DNA from: Mesaphorura yosii
Lineage: Eukaryota; Arthropoda; Collembola; Poduromorpha; Tullbergiidae
DNA: 64,000 nt
Direction of reading: 5' to 3'
Assembly (NCBI GenBank): GCA_009869945.1
Contig: WIXG01000184.1
Coordinates: forward strand, 92,410-156,409
A program made the position numbers and the translations under genes. Shown here in pieces: positions 37,463 to 51,100 of this stretch (positions within the stretch are counted from its first letter, which is position 1; each line of letters starts with the position of its first letter). The notes below the pieces were generated by a model, which saw only the letters and a program-made list of their open reading frames with translations, was not told the origin of the DNA and did not search any database.

Positions 37463-39242
37463 CAATTTTACAAATCCTCGTTCGTTTCGAGACCTCAGCC
37501 TCAACATCTTAGGCTAATCTTTGTGGTTCATTTCGTTTTCATTTTTACGTTGCAACTACCTGGAGTTTTCTGAGGAACGACCGGTTAGGGAAACGGATGA
37601 GGATCATTTTTGGCTTCTTGATAGAATTGCTTCGCTAAAGAGTGGATCAGTTTTGGTTCACACGTCTTTCTTGATGATTATGATGGAGGCCCCGCTTCAA
37701 ATTTTGCTTTCTGGAACACTGGGACATTTACAACAAGTTGCGACTTGGACGTTGATTGCTTAAAACTCCAAATTGGTAGGGAATTTTATTGTATCAAGGC
37801 TTGTTACTTCGTATGTTGGAATCCGATCCGTCATTAGGCGATCACATGGAGATATTATGTACAATCTTAAGATAAAGTTCGATGTCAGAGTCGACATGCG
37901 TTTGACGATTTGAGCTTACAGGGCAATATCAGAAATACTTTTCAATAAGTGTCAAATGGGTCAGAAGTGCTTAGTTTTCGCAGTATTCATTGCACAAGAG
38001 ACAAGATCGTAGAAGTCGACAGCAAGTGGCACATAGGAAATTATTTGAATGAAGATGCGACCCCGTAAACTTCTTTCATCAGGGCCGCATCCCATCCTTG
38101 TTGAGGAGTAGGAAGCCTTCATGAATAACTTCAATTTGTAAAACGGTGCAAGTTAAAGTAAGTTAGACACTTTCTGTGTAAAATTCTTTCAAAAAACTTA
38201 ATGACGACTAGAGATTACAGAGTACGTGTATCTTTTCGCAGCTCAGGTATCTTTTATACGTATTTAGGAGATGCTAAGTAAAAATGAGCTTGTAGCATCT
38301 TTAGACGAATAAAGTGGCGTACAGAAAGAAGAGGGACGAATTTAAGTGTTCAAAGCCGGCGAAACGTGTGGGGATGGAGATAGAATTTTAGGCGTAGGAG
38401 TTTAGGAAAGTGCGGATAACTCTAATGTCCTCCCTCGAATTAAAATTCATTCATTGTTCATTTTTTCTGAGGTTCTCTCCGCATCTCGTTTTGTGGCCAA
38501 AGGCAATTAACTATTTTATGTGGTTGGTTTATTTTTACCAATTTCGTTCAATTTACAAATTAAATCCTACGTGAAGGTCTTGCCAATTGAAAGTATTTTC
38601 GAACCTCTCCAAATTCTTAATATTGTCCTGCGGTTGCAAGTAAGAAGTCTTGAAACCACCACACGACAGGGGTTTCAGGCTGTTGTGGTACGTGGAACAG
38701 CTCCCAAACCTGAAAATTGTAAATGCAAATTGTGTCCTGACAAGTTTATGAAAGTCATTCTTGTAAATAAACGTCTAGTTCTCGATAAATGGCTCGCTTC
38801 TGTGATGTGAAGTATTATCTCAAGAATTCGACAAACTCCATGTAATTCTCATATCGCTGGCAAAAAGTTCGTCGATTGGTTTTATTATTTGAGTGTTGAC
38901 CTCTCGTTAATTGTGATTTGATTAGCAATATGTGATTCTGAATTCTGCATAATTTCGTGTTGAATTTCTGTGTAGAAACCATTAATTAGGCGTAGAAATT
39001 TATAATGGCCGTATTGTTGATGCATTTTTATCCAAAACAACCTGACAGGAAGTTGTACTTCCTTTATGGCAGATTCTTGTAATTGTTTTGAGATATGGAA
39101 TTTTAGCAAAATGCAATACAAATATTTCCTTGCAAGGAGAATACATTTGTCTTTCACGTATTTTATAGAAGATGAAAATTGGACGCAAAAAGATTTTAAG
39201 TGAAAGAAAGTCACAAATTATTCATTAAATCGGTTAAATAAA
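37463..39242 (+). other. BCAS3 3' untranslated region (approximate)
   Basis: The BCAS3 TGA is at 37460-37462. AATAAA hexamers on the same strand occur at 38308-38313, 38766-38771 and 39237-39242, so the 3'UTR could be about 0.85, 1.3 or 1.8 kb. No coding frame is supported here; the 96-codon open frame at 38520-38810 resembles nothing I know. Confidence 0.4.
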
Positions 39243-42200
39243 GGGCGCTATGTTTTGCTGATATATATCTTAGTGTAAGCCCTCTTTCGTTTGTTCTCTC
39301 TGCGACGTTACACGCAATGAATATGTAGAGATGAGATTGTTTATTTGAACCTACGACTCGGACTGACTGTCAATGTGTAGCAATCGGGAGACCTTGACAC
39401 TGGTTACCATTTTGTGTAGGCTATGGTTAGGAAGCTTGAAATTACGAATTCCTGCAACTAGTTTTTCTTGAGTCTGGCTGATCCTGAGAAGAAAGCCCGA
39501 CAAAAGCAAGCAAGTCTTTAAGAACTTATTTAGGAGCCCTTCCACCCCAAGCAATAAGTCAGATTTAAGAGTTTGTAGGGAAAGAGATAGATGTTTAGTT
39601 CAGAAATACTCAACCGATCGCCTATGAGCACTATTGTACGTCCACAATGTATGAATTTGAATACGCTTTGGGGGGCTGCATGTATTCAGTGGCAATATCT
39701 TGTACGAAACGTAAGAAAATTACTCTTAAGTTTATAGTCCTCATTTACTTAAGTTAGAAGTAAGCCTGAATTTCTTCAACTAGAACATGACCTTAAAAGG
39801 GTGTTTTATTTATATTTTTATTTCTATTTCTATCCAATGAGAATTTTTATGTTGCAGATGTTAATGATTTAAGTATCCTGTTACGGAAAATTATTTTGAC
39901 GGAAGGCGCACGCTGCCCGTCGGAGTCGTATTCGCGTTTTCTTAAGTTTGAGTGGCTTGTGAAATCGAAGAATGATTACAGAATAAATACAAGTGTAATA
40001 TCGAATGAATTGAATGCCTCACGCACGTTGAAAAAATTCAATTTAGACTCAGAAGGTGAAAAAAAATTCGTGTATAAATCCGATGGCTTCTAATATACTT
40101 GGACCCTGATCTTGGAAATCAACGTACCATTTAATTTTCGTCCCTGTCCAAGTTAGTCTCATGCATGCATAGTAGATTGACTGGGCCGTGATGCCGTGAA
40201 TGAGCTTCATTTTCTAAAGAAGAGTTGACCGGAAGGAGCTGTTTCTTTCTCTCTTTTGGTGAATGTCATCAACCTGACTTTTACAGCCAAATCCTGTTCT
40301 GCAGGTACAACTTTCCGGTGTGTCTGTCTCAGTTCCTGTTCTGGAGCACGAAAAGAGGAAAAGATCAAGTCGTTCGCATTATCCTCTGCACACGTCGCAT
40401 AATAGAAGTGCTCGGCTACAAAAGGATTGAATGGTCGACTGGAAATAATGAGGCGTCCAACCCAGCCGGACTCGCAAGGGTTGACTGCACAGGAATGTGT
40501 GATTGCCCTTATGGAGGCGGACGCAGAACTCCACAAAGTCTCAGCAGCGTATTGTGTGCAAAATTCTTGTCTCCTGTACGCATGAGAACTGGAGACTTCG
40601 ACTTCTAAAATTTAAAAGCCATTTCTACAAAGAACTAAAAATTGTCACAGAGTAAGATAAGAATTTTCAATCAAATGTTGACCCAACAGACTGTAAATAA
40701 TTCAGAAGGATTGCTGTACGCTCTGAGTGTGTAAGTCCACTTCCTGTTTGTCTAACACTTTCATATGTTCTTGTAACGTTTTAAACTGGCAATTGCACAA
40801 ACGTATGCATCAATGGCTTTGTTCTTTCTATGTAGGTATGAACAACAAATAGAATGGGCTTGGAATAGCTACAGCAGTGTCCCTGCTCTAAGCGCATTAT
40901 TGCCCTGCACGCACCTTTTGATGTCTGTTCCTCAACAATGCAATTACATTGCCACGCCACGGTACGACGCTCACAATTAAATTCACGAGCCAATGATTTT
41001 GACTCTGGAATAATTATCATCTCGGTCGACATAATAGCTGGTCCTGTAACCAAGCTATTATGGACACGGTGACCAGCATTGCGTAACTGGGATGAGATGA
41101 CTTGTCCAGATCACGACATCCTGAGCATCATCATCATTCTGTGTGGGTACATAAACATTTGAAAGCACTCTCACGTGCATTGAATGCGTTCTGCACAAAA
41201 ATCCTGCTGCCTTTCCCATTTCTGCTTTAAATATTCATTTTCCGTGATCCAACTGAGTTCATTTTAATTTCGGAGGTGAAGGCGACGAAGGCTAGAGTTT
41301 TTCAGCAGTAAATTCAAACGCAGTGAAATCTCGTCTGATTAAATTTCAAAGACGTGATTACTACGGCGCGCTTCGTCCTATTTTTCCTCTTCACGATGTT
41401 CATCTCTCGCGCGCCCAACTTTTCCGATTCCTTCATCCACTTTAACTTTCTCAAGTTTTACTCGTCTTTCCTTCCCAGAAACACTTTCCCAGTTCAGCCC
41501 AGTCTGACTTTGCTTAGTCAAGTTTTCATCGTTCACTTTCTCTTTTAATTTCTAACTAGCGTCTTGTGCATGCATGCGACTGTGTAAAATGTCTACTGGC
41601 AACACTCAAAAGTACAGACAGGACAAAATACGGGAACTGAGATGACAAACTACCAGCGCCCTGGCTTCATCCGGCAAGAAAACCGTGTTTGCATCAAGGT
41701 AAGCCACGCTCAAACTCAATTGCGTGAATAATCGCTCTGCGGCTGCTTATCATCATAAACCCTTTGACTTTCTTGTCCTTATGCATGCAAAATTGCAAAA
41801 TAGTGCACCAGCTCCAAAATGCAGCTACAATTTCTTGCACTGTGTTCCATAAACGCTGGTTAGATAGTTTGATAGAGTGATAGTGATAGGCCTATCAGTT
41901 AGAGCAACCAAATTGAGACCCGGCACTTCGTAGCGCTGCTTGACGTTGTGTCCTTTGGATTGACTTTGAACGATGGCTTGAGTCGTATGGACCCCAGGGC
42001 TATGCAAGACTTTCTTTCCTTCTCGCCTGGCACAGTTCGAAACTTTATTTATCTTGACTGCAAGTTACGAGCGGGAAAGAACTTTAGATGTTAGACGTGG
42101 TGCTGTCGATGAGCGAGTCAGTCTAATCTGAGGTATCAGGAAATTCTACTTGAAGGAGATTATGAACCCATTTCGCTCGCTTTCCAGCCGAAACCCGCCT

Positions 42201-45200
42201 CACCGTTCGTACAAAAGAGGTGATGGCTTTCAGTGCAAGAAGCGAGTATCGGGAAGAATAAAAAAAGCTCAAAAAGTTGCAATCTCCAGGGAAATTTTCG
42301 CAGCCACACGTCAGACGGGCGCATCATGTTGTGGCATTACTTTCAAAAAGGTTGCAAGCAGAGTGAAGCGGTCACGAGTTCCTTGAGTATCCATATTTGA
42401 TGTCTCAGCACACACTTTATGACACACTTCTGTCAAATCAAGTTATAAGAACGTGCGACAGGCTACAGTTAATTTCTTTCGAAGGGTACAATTAGCTAGA
42501 GAAAACGCGGCCAGCAGTTCTGGCTAGAGGAAAGCAAGAAAGTCACGGCGCAAACCCTTGAACACATGATTAGGTTCGCAAAAACATGATTATCATACGA
42601 ATTGCAAATTATGCATGCGGTGCCATAAAATCTATTCTTTTCATTCAAATTATTTTTCAAATTTTCAAGCAGCAGAAAAATATTTTGTTTCAAAATATGA
42701 AACGGGCATCTTGCGCAAGCCAGGAATTCGGCACAAGCGGAAAGAGTTGGAAAAGAAAACAGTGACTTCCCGTTCCGTGCAAACTCAATTTTGTCGGGCT
42801 GGAATTAATCGGAAATCACTAATAAATTCACTCTGCCTAAAAACCTTCGCTAACCAAAGCAGTTAATGCATTCAAGATTCACTTTCGAATACTTCTTGTG
42901 AAAGACTCTGTCGAGTCGAGTGTACTTCCTTATCAGACAAATCAGGGAAGTAAAGGAGGCGAATGTAATTCAATAACGTATGAATGCGACGAGCCTAAAA
43001 TTGCCCCCAAAATTCTCCGCGACTTGTGGGGGAATTATGCGCACAGTCGGCATTTGCGTATGAAATTCGAAGTTCACCCGTTGAAAGGAACATTATACGA
43101 AAAACGCTAGCGCCTAGTTTCAGAAAGCCATTTCCTCATTTGTTTAGCGAATTTCCTCATTCTGAACATAAGTGTCTCTCACCCTTACCCTTCGCCTTGC
43201 TCAGAAATTTTGAAGCTAGGTGCCCCATAACCACACACAAAATATTTTGCACGTGAATCCGAATGAGTGCCAATAAGTTTAGACGGTGTTCTTCTTTTGG
43301 GCGGCCGCCGTGCGTTCACATTGTGCACACTGTGATTGTACTCACAGACTAAATTAGATTTTATTTCGTACTTCATGATCTCATATTCCTCTGCACCTGT
43401 AAAATGAATGTCGTCAAAATTCAAAACATTAATTTCGTGTGCGCCTCTTTATAAAATGCACCTTATACTATTGATTGTTCCCTGGTTCCAAATGGAATGG
43501 TAATAATAAACTCCATCCTGCATAGAACAATAAATCTGATATGAAATCAAGCGATTCAGAGTGTTTTGTACTCTATTCCTGTGATTAATAACTGCTCACC
43601 GAAACGCGGCATCAATGAAGTTATTTGATTGCAACCAACAGCGACTAATTTTCTCTTTACTCGATACTTTCTCGAATTGAACCATCTCTTTCTTTGATGT
43701 CGCTTTAGAAACGTGACATGATTGCCTTGCCCACTCGCTGGTGGTATCCGTTACAAATTAGTGTAATTACAAGTATAATCTGCTTTTCTTTCATGCATCT
43801 CCCTTGTATTTTATGCGTCTATTGTTATCCATACTTGCCTAAATGAATGAGATGCCTGCACATTTCCTATGACAGCATAAAGCGGTGATAAAATATTCAT
43901 GAAGACGATGGCATAACCAACCACAATTACGAGACTTGTCGTCTTAGTCTTGCAGCTTTAGATGCCAGGACAATGCAACATCAAAGAGACAGCGTAAAAT
44001 AACGATAAACTGTTGGAAGTTTCTTTTTATGAAAAATACCTGCACACAGCGTGCCGTGGCTGATTGTCGATTCCATGAAAAAACTGTGGAAAGCTCTCAG
44101 CATGTGAGCTTGGCTAATAACTATTCGGAACATCGCAATCAATTGTTGAGTTTTGCTGCCCGTCATTGTGAGCCGGCCATTTTTTCAAAGTTCCATACCT
44201 CGTGTGCTCTTGGCTTGAAAGAGAGATTGCGAACAAAGGGCCACTCTCGTCATTAATCCTATTTCATGCAGGAGACTACAATGCTTCTTCCTTTTGATCT
44301 GGCATCTGTCTCTTCTTCCTGCAAGTGGCAGTTTCGAGGATTCCATCAATCTGATGGATCAATCAGTATCTGCTGGCTTCCGATGATTTCAGCTTCGCAA
44401 ACTTGCCAATCATAAAATTGAAGCGATTGTTTAGTTGAAACGTGCTTCGCATAAAATGACTGATTAATTATTTTAAAACGCATTTTATGTGAGTCTTAAA
44501 ACACGGGTGCTTTCGCCACGATTAATTATTTTGCATTGTATCTGCATTCAACAAGTGAATTTACTTTGCACTTTCCTTCTTCCTCGTCGCGAGTTACAAA
44601 GAAACGCTCGCGCTGCATATTTCATTGTGATGATTATCTCGACAACTCTACATTAAATATACATGGTAAGAAGACACGAGGGAAATTGACTGCACCGACA
44701 CACGGAGCAGTGCGCGCCGTTCTCGCCACGTCGTTCAGATGAAGATGAAGACGCCGAAATGATGAGCGTTTATTTTCCATTTGAGAATACATCGGATTAT
44801 GACGAAGTTTTCTGCTCCAACCCTGCCTCGGGCTCCATGCTTTCACCGCACCACAGATTTTACGACCGTGCACGTACACCACGGAATACTCGCGCGTGGT
44901 GTAACGATTTTATGTCCTCTGTTTTGGTATGGCGGACGCGGTGCGGTGGTCAGACTAATGCAATGCGAGTGTATTTATCGGCACTGAGGAAAATGCTCTC
45001 CTTTGCTGCGCGTCGCGGGAGGTTGTGCATTGTGTATTTTAAAAAGGCGAAAGTAGTTGGAAGATTCCACTCCGCGGTTTACACTGGGAAATGATTACGT
45101 AATGTGTCGAGTCTCGGCTCATCTCTTCGCTTTTCCAATCCCCATCCATCCATCCAAAAATATCTCGATGTTTGTTTATGCATACAACGTGTGGCATGCT

Positions 45201-47832
45201 CAACAAACAAGCTCACCACAGCACACTGGCTCGGCATGCCGTGGAGGCAATGGACCAATCCAAGTGCAATTGTCTGTGCTGACTGCAGTCATTCTTTTCT
45301 TCAGACTAAACGAACCACAAACCACGGCATGTCGACTCAAGCAATGCAATTCTGCAATAACCATGACAGCGACAGAAGACAGAATGCAGCTTAAATCTAT
45401 ATTGTAGTAAGCCTCTTTCTCCGTTTTTACTTAAGGAAAACAAGGACAAGCCAAAGCTCAGACTCAGGCTGTCGTAGAGCATGTTTGATTTTTACTTGAT
45501 TTTCCATATTGTCACAGGAAAAACTGACACATTCAAATTCCTGTTCCAGAAAATGCTTGTGATACTGGTGATCGAAGTTGAAGGTTTAGACTCTTTTCCC
45601 TCTCCGATTTATTTGCTACTCGACAACATCATGGTTAAAGTTTCGATTGTAAATTAGAAGTACACGGCGAGCAGAACTCATGTGAGTGATGAATTTGAAT
45701 TTTTATATTACATTTTAAAGTGAAATAAGACAAGCACGATCCATTATTCTTTTATCAACATTGTCAAAAGTCAAAGTGAAGCCATGAATTTTCAGATTTC
45801 AGATGCCATGAATTAGTTAGTGTGTAATGGAATATAAATCGAGAGACCGAGTAGCAATAGCAGCGTAAACTAAACGAGGCAGAGTAATTACTGTCTCGGT
45901 CGTGGTGAAAGTGACAGCCAACAGAGAGCAGACAACCACGGCAAATCTCCCCACTTCTGCGAAAAGGCAGTGCTAACATTTAAGTAAAAATGACAGTCAT
46001 ACGTATCTCCGAATGTGCTGCGTATTTTGGGGTTTGAATCAACAGTTGGCATTATTTTTCTTTTCGCAAGGAAGGTGTTGACTTCTTGGCGTGCGTGCGT
46101 GTGCGTTCGTGTCGCTTGTACGACGAATTTGGGTGCAGAGTTTTAGAGTCCTACGCCTACAGAAAACTGTGATAGACCCATTTTTATCCCACGCAGCTTA
46201 CAGACGAGCAAGGAGAAGGGGCTCAAGAACGATTAATTACGAATTTGACGATGATGGAGGCGTACAATTTAGGTAATTATATCCGATCTCGAGAGGGCCA
46301 CAAGATTTATGTGTGGGAGAAAGAAACCTCAAAGCCAAGCTAGCATTAGAAGGCTGGAAGAGTGAAGAAACGTGCACGTTCTGCCGCGGTAATGAGTGAA
46401 TGGATGATAACGTACTACAAAACCCATTTGAGTACCTTTTATGTGGTCGTCTATTTTATGGGCAACCTGTTTGAATCCTCAGTGTAAATTGCCCACTGCG
46501 CTCGCCTCGTACTTTCCTCACTTACACTTCCTCTTGGATTTATTTCACAGGCTGCGTGGTGCGGATTGCGAAGAGGTGCGGAGAAGGAAGAGAAAGTTTG
46601 AGGCTTCAGTTACTGAATAAAATATTTCCTACTCCTGTGAATTTAGAAGCCATTTCTTTCCAGCCTTGCAACTGTTTATGATATTTCCTTTGTGTCTCAT
46701 GACTACCAAAGAGAAAAATAGTAGAAAGACAAAAAATACGTGTAGGCGAGGAAGAAGAATGAGGATTGAGATGACAATAAATTAACAGTAAACTGCCCAA
46801 TAAGTCAATTTTTGCTTAAAGAAAGACTTAACATGACTGGATTGTAAAGGGGCTCGTATTTTGTGATAAATTGCCGAAAATATTGACTAAGATCTGAGCA
46901 CCTCGTTTCTACTAATCTGTTCGAGCGAAAGCCTACAAGTTTTGTTATCCTTTAGAATAATTGGCAATGAGAAATACTCTCCACTTAGGAGGTAGTTGCT
47001 ATACGAGGCTAACCAGCAGAAAGGCTCCGTCTACTTGTCGCCACTGGAGAATGAGTGGTTTCAGATTATTTCGTTTCATGTTCCACACTTCGTTTTTATT
47101 TTGGCACAGTTTTTAGGTCATTTTTGTATCAGAGAATGATGCCGACGAGAATTCAGCCGTTTAAAAAAATTGGGCGACATTATTTTAAAACTTAACGTGC
47201 TGTCGTCTCTCTGTGAGTTTGTGCAATCAAATTTCTAATGAAAGTTACAACTGCGAACAAAACTGTTATAGATAAAATGATGAACGTTTCGCCACTCCAA
47301 GAATACATTGAAAAGAGACTTTGACCCGCGATGCGATGAATCCAATTCTTCTGCATTTGCTTGTCCATCTCAGCAATAATTGTCATCTGCATGCACGCTT
47401 TCAATTTCCAACTCATCCATTCCTCATCCTCGGTTTCTCACCCCAAGTGAAGGCGAGCAGGTTATGTGTTTTGTCCAAGTTGAATGGGGACGGATGTCCG
47501 GTCTTTTGCATTGTGCACGCAGAGCAGAGCAGACGTTATAGTTTGGATAACCAATTTAAGAGCCTACCAAATGCATGCAACGTGACAAACATTCTTTTCA
47601 TTTCCACTTTTCCTCGTCGCACCATGTTGTTACATATTCAGTCCGACTAGCGTTGTGGGCACAAAGGGTTTAATGAGACAATGCTCAATATGCGCAAATT
47701 TTGAATAAGCGGACATTTACAAAAGGTTCATTTCTATTTTACTTGTTCCGCAATTCTTTCGTGTGGCTGGTTGGGTTGGTTGGCAATGGAATGTTTCATT
47801 GATCTCTGTTACGCGCGGCCACTTTCGTATTA
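39243..47832. other. Gene-free stretch
   Basis: I find no exon with recognisable protein content, no RNA gene and no long repeat. The longest open frames (about 130 codons or less) are on both strands, have skewed composition and lack matching splice sites. Composition resembles the other non-coding parts of the window. Confidence 0.45.
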
Positions 47833-48105
47833 GCCCAGCTCAAAATGTGACTTCCATGGCTTATTTGCCTGTTTAAGAAGCAACTTTTCAAAAAGGAAAT
47901 GGCGTTACAGGTGATTTCGAAGTTGAATGAAAGTTGAATGAATACCCTCCTCATGTTTCGACTTTCAGGGATAAAAGTGACATCCAACTCACTTTTGAAA
48001 AAGTTAATTTTTTTTACTTTTCTGGCGGTTTTGTTTTTGGCTCATGAGAAAAAGTGACTTTTGGAAAAGACACATAAGCCAAATAAGTCACATCTTGAAC
48101 TGGGC
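47833..48105. mobile_element. MITE-like inverted-repeat element with TA target sites
   Basis: The left end (47833-47853, beginning GCCCAG and ending ATGTGACTT) and the reverse complement of the right end (48085-48105) match at 19 of 21 positions. Weaker similarity continues inwards through a shared TGGCTTAT to about 40 bp. Both ends are flanked directly by TA (47831-47832 and 48106-48107), the target duplication of Tc1/mariner-type transposases. The 273-bp interior has no reading frame, so this is a non-autonomous element. The ends differ at only two positions, but I see no second copy in the window. Confidence 0.65.
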
Positions 48106-51100
48106 TATTAAAACGATTGAGTTATTTTGAGTTTGACCGTAGCTGAGCAGAACGCAAAGGAAGGCGATGCTGTGCGAAGTCTTGTTTTGTGCACACAAAG
48201 CAGGATGTAAACCGTCTGAAAGTAGGAATTAATCCAACATGAAATTCTCTTCACAGCAATGCACTGTAATGCCACGTATCACATCAGTGCGACGGGAGCA
48301 GAGAAGTCATGATGGGCGATTCTGATCTGAGCCCGTGTTTGCTGGACCCTGGCGGTGAATCCGACTTGGGAAAGGTAAACACTGTGCATGGACTACCGTC
48401 TGAATCTTGCCTGTCTTTCCCGGGGCTTCCTTCTCGTGCCGAGCCATGGCGATACATTTTCTGAGGATCGGCAGAGATATTAATATGAAAAGCAAATTAA
48501 TCTACCGTACATTCGCTGTGCGCAAGAAGTCACTCAATGCAATGTGGGAAGTTGTTTCAAATTAGCAATTTCCTTCATTCAGCTTCAGAAAACTTTGAAA
48601 TTGAAGTCGTACTATTTTCTGTCTTGTTGGCAGAGAAAATTAGCGTAGCGTGATACATTCGAGTTATGTCTTGCACTTTTGATGCTCTCTGTGGCGAAGT
48701 GCACAGCGACATCATCATCTTCCTGCTCATTGACTTGTGAATGAGAATAAATGATTAGAGTGCTCAAAACGAGTCTTAGTGCAATCGCACGACTTGAGAG
48801 GCTAGACGAATCCAAGTCTTTACTGACTTAGCGTGAACTTTCACCATCTTGGAAACGAAATCTCTACTCACCTTTCCACATCGTGAGAGCATGAGAATTG
48901 GCGCGTGTTGTTTTCATAATGTGCAACTTATGATAATAAATTACAACAAATCCGCAATTCAACACTAGCCTCCCGCGAATGATTATGTAGACTAGTTAAA
49001 AATTAGCATTTTAAAGCGCATTTTGAGTAAAGGTGAATGTGCCGACCAAAAAGAAAATCCAATTTATCTTGCATCAAATACGATCGTCGATGCGTGTTGG
49101 CCTCTCGAAACATGACGAAGTTGGTCAAAAAGCACACCCACAAAAGAACCAACTGCTTGAACCACATACTAAATCAGTGCTATTTGTGCAATCATGAAGT
49201 TGCATTGTAGGAAACATGAAAGGAAAGCTCCAGCCCTGAAGGCAGTAAACGACCAAGTATTCTGCCTGTGCAGAAAAAGAATACCGACATCGGCTGCAAG
49301 AATTAACTCAAATGAAGTGAAAAGGATGCAGACGTGAGGATACGTTTGTAGATCATTCAAAATTAATTCAAATAGCTACGATATGCTGTCTTTAAAGAAT
49401 TTTTTGTATCGGAACGGTTTTGGAAATTTCATCCAGATCCCACGGCTTTTACTTTATGATGCACGTATCCTACATATCGATATTTTATGTGTAAAACCGT
49501 CATTATAACTTTTAAAGATGACTTTCACGTCGGCTTCTTCCAGGAAGTTGGTTTTTGTCAAGCCGTATCATATCGCATCATCCCGCCTTTGTCACGGTGG
49601 CGTGGCGCGATCTTCTCGGGCTCTCAGACACATCATAAAATAGGATTCGAATGTAAATGTAGTTTCTTTATTTCGACTTTTACATTTATTCGATCTCTTT
49701 TCCTAATTCTTCAATTTCTCGTCCCATTCTCATCCTTTTCGGATTCCTTTCTCCGACCGGAGCGTCTTGTGAAGACCTTTTATTTAATCTTATCATTTTT
49801 CTTCATTTCATCCACCCGACGCTGCACTGCCTGCGTGCTTGTTCGGCGAAGATGAAGCAAGATAAAGAGAGATTACTTTTCTCTTACATTATAATACAAT
49901 GCAATATGTATATTTATGGAATCGGGAAGAAGTGCTTTCAAAACGGGATTTCATCTCCATTCACTGCATACATGCAAAGATTCGAAGACTACATTAAGCT
50001 TTGCTTGTAGAGTATTTCATTCGAATCATGGCTTAGTCCTGCCAGAATATAACTGCTTTGCGTTACTGAGACGAGAGGCTCAGGATTTCTAATCTGCAGC
50101 AGTTTTGTCGCATTTTTCTCGATCCTTCGCTCTTTGTGTTGTATTCACTTTGTTCTTCTCTTAATACTGCCCGTAAAGAAAGACTCACGCATGCACTGAA
50201 TTTATATTTTTTACTTTTCCTTTGATTAGGTGCAGGCAACCTTTCATCTCCCGTTGGATGATTACGATCATATTAATTATACATATTGCCACCGTACGGA
50301 CTCAAGGAGCACAATTATTGTTGATTAATTTGAGCTCCCGCTCCGCCATGACCTCAAGCTTTTCATCCCGTTATCTTCACCCGCATCAAGTTGCGTACGA
50401 GTTCATTCATTTGTTCAGTCTCGAAGCCAGCGCGACAGATTTCGAAGAGTGTGAGTAGAAATCCGCAATATTTGTGTTTACAAATCTCGGTCTGTTTACA
50501 GTTCGCAGATATGCAGCAAGAAAGGGACGACCACGGAGTGCAGTCGCGGCACAAGTTTGTAAATTATTAACAGGAACAAGGCAGGAACATGTTGGAGTAC
50601 ACAAAGTCCAAACGAGCACAATGTTGCGCCTCAGGAATGCTTTAATAACATCGTAATCATAGTCGAGGTTGCGAGCCGAGAGAAAGTCCTCTCGTCGTCA
50701 CGTCTTTGAGTTCCACGTGTCCTCATGAATTTCGGCCGTGTACCGCAGCTCACCTACTCGAATGTTCGGTACCTGGCAAAACGAGCTCTTATCTGTGAAA
50801 CGAATGAAAGAGTTCAGCGAGATGAGTGTCGGAACGAAATGGACGAAAAATTGAACCAGCCCAGTTACAGGACAGATTTGAATTTATGAGAGCAAAACTA
50901 GTTGAGCGAGACGCTGTTGAGAGTTTTATGCTGCATGTGTAATGCCCATTTTTGTGAGTAGGCCTGCCATGCCGTGCCACTTCTTTGGAATCGAGCAGAC
51001 GAAGTTTGATGAAAGTGGACTGTTTATTTAGGAAAAGGAAAATTAGGACGACTCTTCTCTTCCCAGCAGCAAAGGTAAACACAACTCTTTAGAAAATACA

